This document shows, piece by piece, positions 1-7,698 of a DNA stretch of 64,000 nt. A program made the position numbers and the translations under genes. Under the pieces are notes generated by a model. The model saw only the letters and a program-made list of their open reading frames with translations. It was not told the origin of the DNA and did no database searches. This DNA is from a virus. The stretch is taken from the IMG/VR virus record IMGVR_UViG_3300036985_009306, positions 62,001 to 126,000 of that record. The stretch is one strand, 5' to 3'. Each line of letters begins with the position of its first letter. The stretch's first letter is position 1.

Positions 1-7
1 GGTAAAC

Positions 8-3000
8 ATGGCCACTACTTCTAAGGAATATGTAAGTAAGCTTCAAATTCAGTCTAATATTGAAGAGGCTTTGGAGAATTTCCAGAAGCTATATATTAAG
101 TTTTCTGAGATGCCTAAAGCTGTTGAGGGTTTTAATAAAGCTCTCAAGAAGAGTGAGGGATTGGAAAAAGTTTATTATGACATGATGACAGCTATACATA
201 AGACTACTAAGAGAGTGTCTGAGTTGTCAAAAGTGGTGGCATTGCCTAAAAAACAGTTAGAGGGTATTTCAGATGTTGTGACTATGCTTGAAAGTGCTAT
301 GAAGGGTTTTTCTGCTAAGGATTTTCTTGATCCTACTGTGATAAAAGATGCTAAGAATACTTTAGATGGAGCTGTTTTGAGTTTGAAAGAGCTTGAAGCT
401 ACTAATCAAAAAGCTGTTGATAATTTTGATAAGCAAAGTATGCTTCTTAAAGATATTTCAAAACTTGAAGGAGTGATTGAAAGTAATTCAGATAGATATA
501 GAGATTCAACAAGAGCTGTTTTAGGTACATATGGGAGCATTGTAGGTAAAGTAAAGACAATTAAGGATATGTTGAAGGAAGCTGAAACTGAAGGGCTTAG
601 TGCAAGATCTATAGAGACTATAGAGAAAAAAATAAGAGAAGTTAAAAAAGATACTATTGGTCTTAATAATCTGACTGAAAATTATTCCAGAAAACTTGCT
701 GATGTAGATAAATTTTTGAAAGATTCAGCTACTGTTGCAAAGGATTTTACTAATGAAACAGCAAAGGCAAATTTTGATAATGTCGTAAAACGGGCAGAAG
801 AATTAAAAAGAAAATTAGAGGATTTAAAAAAGACAGGCGTAAAAGAAAGTTTTGAAGGATCAGAAGAAGAATTAAAAAAGATAAATGAAGATGCTAATAA
901 AACAGTAGATTTCATGCTACAAATAAAGAAATTAGAGGATCAATCTGTTGCAGGTATGGTGAAAAAAGCAAAACTTGAACATGAAGCAAATAAAGCCTAC
1001 ATAAAGCAAACGATGAAGAGAGGTGGAATTGGCGGTGTTGTTGATACTTTTTCAGCGGTCAAAAAAGCTATACCTACTGCCGCAGTGGCAAAGTTTGGTG
1101 AAACTGGTGTAGTTGCTATGAAGGGGATTACTACAGCTGCAACATCTTTAATGTCTATGTTTGCACCTTTAGCTATGTTTGGTGGTGTGTTAGCTGCTGT
1201 TAGTGGTATGTTTGAATTGGAAAAAAAGGTTAAAGCTGCAAGAAAACAGATGTTTATGATGGCAGCCGATTCTAATTTAGCAGGTAAAGGGATAGCTGAA
1301 GTGGATTCTACTGTAGGTGATATGTCAAAGAGATTAGATAGTTTTAATTTAGTAGGGTTGGGAATAAATTTTGAAAAGGCAACAGAAGCAGCACAAGGTT
1401 TTGTGAGGGAGGGTTTTAAAGCACAAGATGTTGTAAATGATTTGACAAGTTCAACAGGTGGCATGTTTGCTGAAGCTGTTTCTTTGGGTATGAGTATAGA
1501 AGAATTGACTGGGAGAGCAGGAGAATTGAGAAAGCAGTTTGGATTAAGTCTTAGTGGAATAGATGATGCTTTTGAGACATTGAGAAAAAGTGCAAAGAAT
1601 GCAGGAATTAACATTTCTATATTTTTTGATAAGGTTATTAATGCAGCTACTGGTTTAGCTTTGTGGGGTAAAAAAGTAGGTGATGTGAGTGTAGTTTATT
1701 CGAAACTTTTTAAAGCAATGAAGTTGCCAGAAGCAATAGGAACTGAGCTTGCTGCAAAAATGGTTAAAAGTTTTAGTGATATGTCGACAGAGATGCAGAT
1801 AGTTACATATCAGCAGGGTGGTGGAGCAAAAAGATACAAAAAACAATCAGAAGAACGTCTGGCATTAATTGATGCTGAAATTGATGCAGCAAGAAAGCAG
1901 AAAGATTTTGCAAAAGCTGATCAATTAGAAATGGAAAAAAGTCAGTATAAAGAACAAGAAAAAAAGGGCGGAAAAGATCTATCTGCTCAGATGCAACGTT
2001 CGAGGTTATTGAATGTAGGAAATCAGATAGGATCTATGATGCAATTAGCTGGGAGTAAATTTGTGGTTGATTTTGATCAAAATGTGGAAGATCTCAGTAA
2101 AAAAATGAGTGATCAACAATATTCGATGGAAAAATTAAGTGAAATAATGAATTGGGATAGAGAAATGACTGAAGGTATGACAAGAGCTTTACGAAATGTG
2201 AAGTTAACTATTGATAAACTTAATGCAGCTGCTCAAGGTATCGAGGGTAATACTGATGAAAATAAACGATTAGATGCAATTATTGATATTACAGGTGGTT
2301 CACAAAGAATAGCTGTTTATGCAAAAAGACTTTCAAAAAATACAAATAAGTTAGACAAAGCAGCATTAAAAGAGCTTGTAACTCAGTTCCCATTTTTAGC
2401 AGGTAAGATTGAAGAGGGTGAGATTAATTATGATAAGTTAGAAAAAGCTGTTAATGATGGTATAGGAACTCCTGAACAAAAATCTAAAGAAATTTTTAAT
2501 GATTTGTCAAAAATGTCTAAAAAACAGTTAGATGTTTTTGCCAAAGGTCTTGAGAGTATTCCTGGTTTAAGTGATGATCAAAGGAAAGCTTTGGCAATAG
2601 CAGAAGAAAACTCTAATTTACAAGAAAAGCAACAACAAATAGCTAATATTCTTTCTAAAGTAAATACAAGTTCTGATTTCTGGGGTAAGGCACAAGCCGA
2701 TATTGCTACAAAAGTTGAAGCTGATAAGCAAAAAGAGATCGGTGCCGAGACATTAAGGCAAACAAAATCAACTAAACAAGCAATAGAGGATGCAATTGGA
2801 ACAATACTTAGAGATGGATTTAGATGGCTTGAAAAATTGTATGGAGCTTTTGTACATGCATTTCCTTGGACAGGTGTAGTCACTGATGCTGCCACTGCAG
2901 AAGAAAATGCAAACAAACAAACTACAGAAATTAAAGGTCAAGCTGCAGGTATGATAGATAAGCCAGGAAGTAAAGCACGATCAAAAGAATTTCTAACAGA

Positions 3001-3538
3001 TAAATTAAATGAACTTCAAGATGCATATGATGAAAAATTAAAAGAATATCACAAACAAAAAACAATAAGTGATTTTGTACCTCTTGCTGATTTTGGATCA
3101 AAAAAAGCAGGTGCAAAATGGAATGAGTTACATGCTCTTGAGATAGCCATTGCTAATTTACAAAATGCATTAAATGAAATTCCAACAGAGGGCTCTACAG
3201 CTCCTCTAGTGGGCTCTAGAGCTCCATCTACAATATTGGATAAGTTAAAAGAAAAAAAGGCAAAAGGTGGTGTGGTAGGAGGTACTAGTTTTTCGGGAGA
3301 CAAAGTTCTTGCTGCACTTAATTCAGGGGAACTAGTTATACCTAAAGAGATATGGCAAAATGCTATTCCTGGATATGCTAGAGGTGGAATAACTCCTGAT
3401 GCAGGTATGGGAACAACAGGCTCTATGTCAAGTAAAACTATAAATGATAATAGAGTAATAAATTTGTATGTAAATCAAAATGACAGAAAACAAATTGAAC
3501 AAATAGTTTTGAATGCGATCTATACAGATAAAATGTAA
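8..3538 (+). CDS. tail tape measure protein
   Basis: At 1176 residues this is the likely tape measure protein, which sets tail length and sits inside the tail tube until DNA ejection. The first ~340 residues are charged and heptad-like (long coiled coil). Residues ~367-403 form a hydrophobic, Ala/Gly/Met-rich stretch as in many tape measures. Further helical segments follow, and near residue 1088 comes a Gly-rich tail containing ALNSGELVIP and a later GYARGGI, typical of tape measure C-termini. At about 1.5 A per residue it would span roughly 175 nm (family rule, inference). The ATG is 7 bases into the window, so its ribosome site is not fully visible. It is followed by a small ORF and the tagged-protein cassette, then tail genes, which fits the role. 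Confidence 0.85.
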   Translation: MATTSKEYVSKLQIQSNIEEALENFQKLYIKFSEMPKAVEGFNKALKKSEGLEKVYYDMMTAIHKTTKRVSELSKVVALPKKQLEGISDVVTMLESAMKGFSAKDFLDPTVIKDAKNTLDGAVLSLKELEATNQKAVDNFDKQSMLLKDISKLEGVIESNSDRYRDSTRAVLGTYGSIVGKVKTIKDMLKEAETEGLSARSIETIEKKIREVKKDTIGLNNLTENYSRKLADVDKFLKDSATVAKDFTNETAKANFDNVVKRAEELKRKLEDLKKTGVKESFEGSEEELKKINEDANKTVDFMLQIKKLEDQSVAGMVKKAKLEHEANKAYIKQTMKRGGIGGVVDTFSAVKKAIPTAAVAKFGETGVVAMKGITTAATSLMSMFAPLAMFGGVLAAVSGMFELEKKVKAARKQMFMMAADSNLAGKGIAEVDSTVGDMSKRLDSFNLVGLGINFEKATEAAQGFVREGFKAQDVVNDLTSSTGGMFAEAVSLGMSIEELTGRAGELRKQFGLSLSGIDDAFETLRKSAKNAGINISIFFDKVINAATGLALWGKKVGDVSVVYSKLFKAMKLPEAIGTELAAKMVKSFSDMSTEMQIVTYQQGGGAKRYKKQSEERLALIDAEIDAARKQKDFAKADQLEMEKSQYKEQEKKGGKDLSAQMQRSRLLNVGNQIGSMMQLAGSKFVVDFDQNVEDLSKKMSDQQYSMEKLSEIMNWDREMTEGMTRALRNVKLTIDKLNAAAQGIEGNTDENKRLDAIIDITGGSQRIAVYAKRLSKNTNKLDKAALKELVTQFPFLAGKIEEGEINYDKLEKAVNDGIGTPEQKSKEIFNDLSKMSKKQLDVFAKGLESIPGLSDDQRKALAIAEENSNLQEKQQQIANILSKVNTSSDFWGKAQADIATKVEADKQKEIGAETLRQTKSTKQAIEDAIGTILRDGFRWLEKLYGAFVHAFPWTGVVTDAATAEENANKQTTEIKGQAAGMIDKPGSKARSKEFLTDKLNELQDAYDEKLKEYHKQKTISDFVPLADFGSKKAGAKWNELHALEIAIANLQNALNEIPTEGSTAPLVGSRAPSTILDKLKEKKAKGGVVGGTSFSGDKVLAALNSGELVIPKEIWQNAIPGYARGGITPDAGMGTTGSMSSKTINDNRVINLYVNQNDRKQIEQIVLNAIYTDKM

Positions 3539-3570
3539 TTTTTTATAGTTTTTATAAAAAGAGTTTTATC

Positions 3571-3795
3571 ATGAAAAATATTTCTAAATTAGCTGAACAG
3601 ATTGTTTCAAAAACATTGACAAATTTACCTTCAATTAAGGTTGATTTTAGTACTGTTAAGAAAAAAATAGAAAAACTTGAAAAAGGGATTTCTACATTTA
3701 ATGGAGATGATTCTTCTTGGGAAACCATTGAAAACTGGAAACCATTAGCTGAAGAAATAATTCAAGATTTAGAAAGCATAATGGAGAAATTATAA
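3571..3795 (+). CDS. small acidic/lysine-rich protein, unknown function
   Basis: A 74-residue, mostly helical protein with predicted amphipathic segments (KKKIEKLEKG and a C-terminal EEIIQDLESIMEKL). It has no recognised domain. It lies between the tape measure gene and the first tagged protein, and its TAA stop shares bases with the next ATG (TAATG), so it is probably translated with the cassette. The 32-base gap before it holds an AT-rich sequence (TATAGTTTTTATAAAAAG) resembling other upstream regions in this window. It could be a tail-assembly helper or virion component; nothing decides this. Confidence 0.6.
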   Translation: MKNISKLAEQIVSKTLTNLPSIKVDFSTVKKKIEKLEKGISTFNGDDSSWETIENWKPLAEEIIQDLESIMEKL

Positions 3796-3833
3796 TGCAT
3801 AAATATTCTGACAATTGTCCGTTCTGCAAAATT
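3795..3833 (+). repeat. N-terminal tag copy (MHKYSDNCPFCKI)
   Basis: First copy of the tag shared by six genes. Upstream stop and ATG overlap as TAATG. Confidence 0.85.
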
Positions 3834-5171
3834 TTTAAAGCAGATGACAAAGATAAATCTAGTTATGATAAAGAAGTACATCCAAATAATAAAAAATTTT
3901 GGAAATCTTTACCGAGCAACTCAGAACATGCTCTTGGTCGTCATCCTGTTTTTACATTAAGTGGTGAAGAGCTTGATAGAGCTTCATACAAACATACTAA
4001 AGATTTATCTGAAAAACACAAAGTAAAAGATGAAGAATTAGGCATGCTATTCCAACAAATGATAAAAAAAGAACATGCTCATAAGAAAAAACTTGAAGAA
4101 CTTGCTGTAAGTGCTGTAGCAAAAATGATGAAAGTAGACAAGAGTGAACTTGTGGCAAAACTTACTAATGAAGTTGATATTAATGAAACTGAGCCTCTTA
4201 AACCAGAAGAAATGAAAGCCTTGCCAAAGAATCTTCTTGATGAAGCAAATAAACGTATAACGAGTAATGCATTTGCACAGGGCGCATCTGTGCATGCTTA
4301 TCTAACTGCACATTTTTTTGAAGAAATACAAGATGAGATAAAGAAGATAGACCCTAAACTTGTAGATATTTATTCTAAAATTACCACAGGTTCACATAAG
4401 TTATATTGGAAACTAGATATGTCGGTTATGGGTTTGGGAAATGCTGCTGTGGGATCTGTTAGACCAAAGCAAGATAATGATGGTGATATCAAAATGGAAG
4501 CAAAAGCACCAGTGTTTATTGTTTTAGTGCAAGAACTTGTTAAAGGAGTTTTAGAATTAAAGTATTTAAAACATTTGCAACAAAAATCATCAGAGGAACT
4601 TAGTGACGATGATATTAAAAAGATATTTCAATATGCAGATAAAATTGAAGATGAGCCAAGATTGATTCAAATTGGTCCTGAGTTATGGAGGAGATTTTTG
4701 AAAGTTCTTAATAGTTCTAAAGTTAAAGGCTCTAAGTCTCCTGTAGAAGTTTATGAGCATTTGATGAAGCTTCCACCTAAAGATTTGCATAAGTTTGTTC
4801 AATTAGTAGTAGATGAGCCTGATAAAGCTCCACATGAACTCGAGTTATTACTTGAAGATGATAATAAAGTCGATCTTGAGCAATTATTAAAAGAGCTAGA
4901 GAATCCAGAAGATATAAAATTTTCTGCTGCAGGACCAATGACAGCACCGATGCCAGTTAAAACTCCAACACCTACAAAGCAGCCTTATGAAGTTCCAGGG
5001 AAAAACCCAAGAGTAATTCCATTACCACAACCTAAGAATACAGCTCCTGTTAAGACACCTGTTAAAACACCTGTTAAAACTCCAGCACCAGCAAAAGAAG
5101 TTCCTGGGCAGAAACCTCGTGTTATTCCTTTACCACAGCCCAAAAATGATTTTATTAAAAAATCAAAATAA
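3795..5171 (+). CDS. tagged virion-type protein with Pro-rich C-terminal repeats
   Basis: This 458-residue protein begins with the MHKYSDNCPFCKI tag shared by six genes in the window. The middle (~60-380) is helical and charged with no family I recognise. The C-terminal ~60 residues are Pro/Lys/Thr-rich and hold two copies of a VPG-(K/Q)-x-PRVIPLPQPKN unit separated by a short KTPV tandem repeat. The start overlaps the previous stop as TAATG. Position between tape measure and baseplate genes suggests a structural or packaged protein (inference). The Cys-x2-Cys in the tag could bind metal, though one pair alone is usually insufficient unless shared between subunits. Confidence 0.7.
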   Translation: MHKYSDNCPFCKIFKADDKDKSSYDKEVHPNNKKFWKSLPSNSEHALGRHPVFTLSGEELDRASYKHTKDLSEKHKVKDEELGMLFQQMIKKEHAHKKKLEELAVSAVAKMMKVDKSELVAKLTNEVDINETEPLKPEEMKALPKNLLDEANKRITSNAFAQGASVHAYLTAHFFEEIQDEIKKIDPKLVDIYSKITTGSHKLYWKLDMSVMGLGNAAVGSVRPKQDNDGDIKMEAKAPVFIVLVQELVKGVLELKYLKHLQQKSSEELSDDDIKKIFQYADKIEDEPRLIQIGPELWRRFLKVLNSSKVKGSKSPVEVYEHLMKLPPKDLHKFVQLVVDEPDKAPHELELLLEDDNKVDLEQLLKELENPEDIKFSAAGPMTAPMPVKTPTPTKQPYEVPGKNPRVIPLPQPKNTAPVKTPVKTPVKTPAPAKEVPGQKPRVIPLPQPKNDFIKKSK

Positions 5172-5173
5172 TT

Positions 5174-5212
5174 ATGCATAAATATTCTGAAAATTGTCCA
5201 TTTTGTAAGATT
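5174..5212 (+). repeat. N-terminal tag copy (MHKYSENCPFCKI)
   Basis: Second copy, nearly identical in DNA to the copy at 6797; both Cys are kept. Confidence 0.85.
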
Positions 5213-5821
5213 TCTGGTATAGATATGTTTGAATTAACTCCAGAAGAGAAAATAGAACTAGAAGAAATTGATAGAGAATTGGTAAAAGAAATAGATGAAA
5301 GAAAAGATAAGTCAAGAAAATTAAGAAAAGAAAACCAAGAGATATTAAAAAAACAAAAAGAAATTTTATTGACACAAGGCATTGCATTAACTGCTGAAAA
5401 CAAAACTGACCATAAAATTAATAGTATTTATAGTTTTTCAATAGATTTAAAAAGCCCATTTGCAATAGAGATTTCTTATTTTAGAAGAATATATAATGTT
5501 GCGCATTATGATGAAATAAAAAGAGAATTTTTAGACAAATTAAATTTTAAAATGTTAGATGAATATGAGTATCTTGATACAAAAGCAAGATCTCAATGTA
5601 GACATGCTGAAATGATTAATGTAAGTTTTTTAAAAACTTGTAGAAAATTAGGTGAATTTTTAAAAAGATTTTTTAAAACCAAACAAGATACAAGATATAA
5701 GATTTATGAAGTACACATTCTTGATACAAGACTTGGTATGGTAAAAGAATATGTAAGTTTTGTTGAGCAAATAGAAAAGATTTTGGAAAAAATAAAACAG
5801 GACAAAAAACAAAATGCATAA
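5174..5821 (+). CDS. tagged paralogous protein, copy 1
   Basis: A 215-residue protein: MHKYSENCPFCKI tag, then a second conserved block (FELTPEEKIELEEIDREL), then a charged helical body. It is the first of four tandem relatives starting at 5174, 5814, 6755 and 9024. A third shared block, LDEYEYLDTKARSQ, recurs in the next two as LDEYDHLDTRTEAQ and LEEYEYLDARTRSR. It lacks the ~100-residue C-terminal domain seen in the 314- and 305-residue copies. There is no obvious ribosome site before ATG 5174, two bases after the previous stop, so reinitiation is likely. Function unknown. Confidence 0.65.
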   Translation: MHKYSENCPFCKISGIDMFELTPEEKIELEEIDRELVKEIDERKDKSRKLRKENQEILKKQKEILLTQGIALTAENKTDHKINSIYSFSIDLKSPFAIEISYFRRIYNVAHYDEIKREFLDKLNFKMLDEYEYLDTKARSQCRHAEMINVSFLKTCRKLGEFLKRFFKTKQDTRYKIYEVHILDTRLGMVKEYVSFVEQIEKILEKIKQDKKQNA

Positions 5822-5852
5822 ATATTCAGATAATTGTTTGTTATGTAAAGTG
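5814..5852 (+). repeat. N-terminal tag copy (MHKYSDNCLLCKV)
   Basis: Third copy. The TAA inside ATGCATAA terminates the upstream gene in another frame. Confidence 0.85.
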
Positions 5853-6758
5853 TATTCAAATATTGACACTTTTGAACTTACATCTGAAGATAAAGTCAAG
5901 TTAAAAGAAGCACTTAATGATCTTAAAAAACAAGAAGATGATGTATTAGAAGTATGGAAAAAAATTAAAAAACAAAATGATGAAGATTTGAAAAAAATGG
6001 AAGAGATTTTGTCTAAAGTAACTAAAAGAATTCCAGAAACAAGAGCAACTTATTTTGATGTTAAGTATTTTTATGAGAAACCTTCAAAAGAAGTTTTAGA
6101 CAAGTTAGAACCTAAAATGCTAGATGAATATGATCATCTTGATACAAGAACTGAAGCTCAAGTAAAAAAGATAAGCAAAACTGATCTTTTTAAAACAATG
6201 AATTTAGAAAAAATTAAAGATTTTTTAAAAGATTTATTTAAAACAAAAATTACTGTAACAAGAGATCAGCTACATAATGTAGAAAGTTTGAATTTTAAAC
6301 ATAAAGGCAGACTTTATAAAGTTTTTTTAACAGAAACAATTTTTGTAAAGTCCTGGATTGATTTTAAAACTTCGTTAAAAGATGAAGATGATGTTTTAGA
6401 TCAAATAGAAGAAATTTTAAAAACTATTAGATCAAGAGAAAAGGTTAAGACTCATTATGATATTTTTAAAGATCTTAAGTTTACAGAAATTATAAACAAA
6501 TATGATTTAAAAGTTGATAAGAAAAAAGAAGGAACTTTCATTTTAAGAATAAATGAGCGTTCAGGTGAAAGAATAACCCTATCAGATACAGGTAGATTAA
6601 GGTATTATAGAGATAAGTATGATGAATATGCAAGACTTCTTATGACTCTTACAAGAAGTGATGAAGAAAATTTTACAAAAAAAATGTATTATGAGTTTTT
6701 AGATAAAATTGATTCTTTTCTTACGAAACAAAAAAAGAACAAAGAAAAAACAAAATGA
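5814..6758 (+). CDS. tagged paralogous protein, copy 2
   Basis: A 314-residue member of the tandem family with tag MHKYSDNCLLCKV and the FELTSEDKVKLKEAL block. Its C-terminal domain (~215-300, containing KYDLKVDKKKEGTF, SGERITLSDTGRLRYY and a following helix) is shared with the copy at 6755 and absent from the 215-residue copy. The tag DNA ATGCATAA also supplies the TAA stop of the upstream gene, giving an 8-base overlap. Basic and lysine-rich, so nucleic-acid binding is possible but untested. Confidence 0.65.
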   Translation: MHKYSDNCLLCKVYSNIDTFELTSEDKVKLKEALNDLKKQEDDVLEVWKKIKKQNDEDLKKMEEILSKVTKRIPETRATYFDVKYFYEKPSKEVLDKLEPKMLDEYDHLDTRTEAQVKKISKTDLFKTMNLEKIKDFLKDLFKTKITVTRDQLHNVESLNFKHKGRLYKVFLTETIFVKSWIDFKTSLKDEDDVLDQIEEILKTIRSREKVKTHYDIFKDLKFTEIINKYDLKVDKKKEGTFILRINERSGERITLSDTGRLRYYRDKYDEYARLLMTLTRSDEENFTKKMYYEFLDKIDSFLTKQKKNKEKTK

Positions 6759-6784
6759 ACATACTTAATTTTGTTTTAAGAGAA
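6755..6784 (+). other. capsid-targeting-like leader, MNILNFVLRE before Ser
   Basis: Ten-residue leader ending L-R-E, followed by Ser. T4 internal proteins carry a short N-terminal capsid-targeting sequence (MKTYQEFIAEA) cut by gp21 after Glu in an (L/I)-x-E context. The pattern match is direct; the function is inferred. Confidence 0.5.
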
Positions 6785-7672
6785 AGCAAACCTTATATGC
6801 ATAAATATTCTGACAATTGTCCATTTTGTAAGATTTACTCAGGATTAGACACATTTGAACTTACACCAGAAGAGAAATCAAAATTATTAGAAATTGATAA
6901 AGATTTTAAAAAACAAGATGAAGAATATGTTTCTGTTATAGATAAATATAAAATTTCTAATGATGAAGATTTAAAAAGAATAAAAGAAATTTTGTTAGAA
7001 GTTACTGATAATTTACCTAAAATTGATTATTTAGTCACTTTAGGTAAAGATGGCAAGATAGAATATATTAATGAAGAGCTTAAAAAAGAAGTTTTAGATA
7101 AATTAGATCCTAAAAAACTTGAAGAATATGAATATCTTGATGCAAGAACCAGATCTAGATATAAAAAAGCTAAAGACATAACAATTGATTTTTCAAAAAC
7201 AATTAATTTTTTAAAAATTGTAAGCAAACTTGAATCATTTTTAAAAGATGATCTTAAGTTAAAAATTAATAAAAGTTTTGACAATTTTATTTATGATTAT
7301 GGAAATAAAACATATCATATATTTTTGGGTTTTAAACAAGATATTTATCAACAAGTGGAAAAAAATCTTAAGACTATGAAGAAAAAAAATGAAAAAAAGG
7401 TTACTAATAAAATTGTTGATGACCCTAAATTTAAACAAATTGTTGAAAAATATGATTTAAAAGTTCATTTTAAAACCAAGGGTGGATTTACTTTGACTGT
7501 AGATGAAGGAACGGGTGAAAAATATGATGTTTCAAGTACTGGAAATTTAAGATATTATAATGACAGATACTCTCAAGGAAGTCTTATTCTTAGTTCAAAT
7601 GACAATATTAAGATTTTAGATAAAATTGATGAAAATATAACTAAGAGAAGAAAAAAAATGGAGAAGAAATGA
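6755..7672 (+). CDS. paralogous protein, copy 3, with stacked capsid-targeting-like leader and tag
   Basis: A 305-residue member of the tandem family with a 14-residue N-terminal extension, MNILNFVLRESKPY, before the usual MHKYSDNCPFCKI tag. The extension matches the start of the next gene (MNILNFVLREA) and fits the T4 gp21 prohead protease pattern (L/I)-x-E followed by a small residue: L-R-E then S. The body has the FELTPEEKSKLLEID block and the shared C-terminal domain (KYDLKVHFKTKGGF). The start forms an ATGA overlap with the previous stop. An in-frame ATG at 6797 begins exactly at the tag, so a second, leaderless product is possible. Proposed role, an internal capsid protein, is inference. 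Confidence 0.7.
   Translation: MNILNFVLRESKPYMHKYSDNCPFCKIYSGLDTFELTPEEKSKLLEIDKDFKKQDEEYVSVIDKYKISNDEDLKRIKEILLEVTDNLPKIDYLVTLGKDGKIEYINEELKKEVLDKLDPKKLEEYEYLDARTRSRYKKAKDITIDFSKTINFLKIVSKLESFLKDDLKLKINKSFDNFIYDYGNKTYHIFLGFKQDIYQQVEKNLKTMKKKNEKKVTNKIVDDPKFKQIVEKYDLKVHFKTKGGFTLTVDEGTGEKYDVSSTGNLRYYNDRYSQGSLILSSNDNIKILDKIDENITKRRKKMEKK
6797..6835 (+). repeat. internal tag copy behind a capsid-targeting-like leader
   Basis: Fourth copy, MHKYSDNCPFCKI. It is preceded in frame by 14 residues that begin MNILNFVLRE, so here the tag is internal unless ATG 6797 is also used. Confidence 0.85.
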
Positions 7673-7698
7673 ATATACTTAATTTTGTCTTAAGAGAA
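7669..7698 (+). other. capsid-targeting-like leader, MNILNFVLRE before Ala
   Basis: The same ten residues as at 6755, here followed by Ala, the most common P1' residue in T4 head proteins. The protein that follows is otherwise unrelated to the gene at 6755, so only the leader is shared, as expected for a sorting signal. Confidence 0.55.

Noticed and set aside
997-1614. Long minus-strand ORF of 205 codons
   Set aside because: It is the antisense of the tape measure coding region, with low-complexity sequence and no ribosome site; the plus-strand gene explains it.
3539-3570. Late promoter TTTATAAAAAG before the small gene
   Set aside because: It lacks the TATAAATA consensus, and such A/T runs are frequent in this genome.
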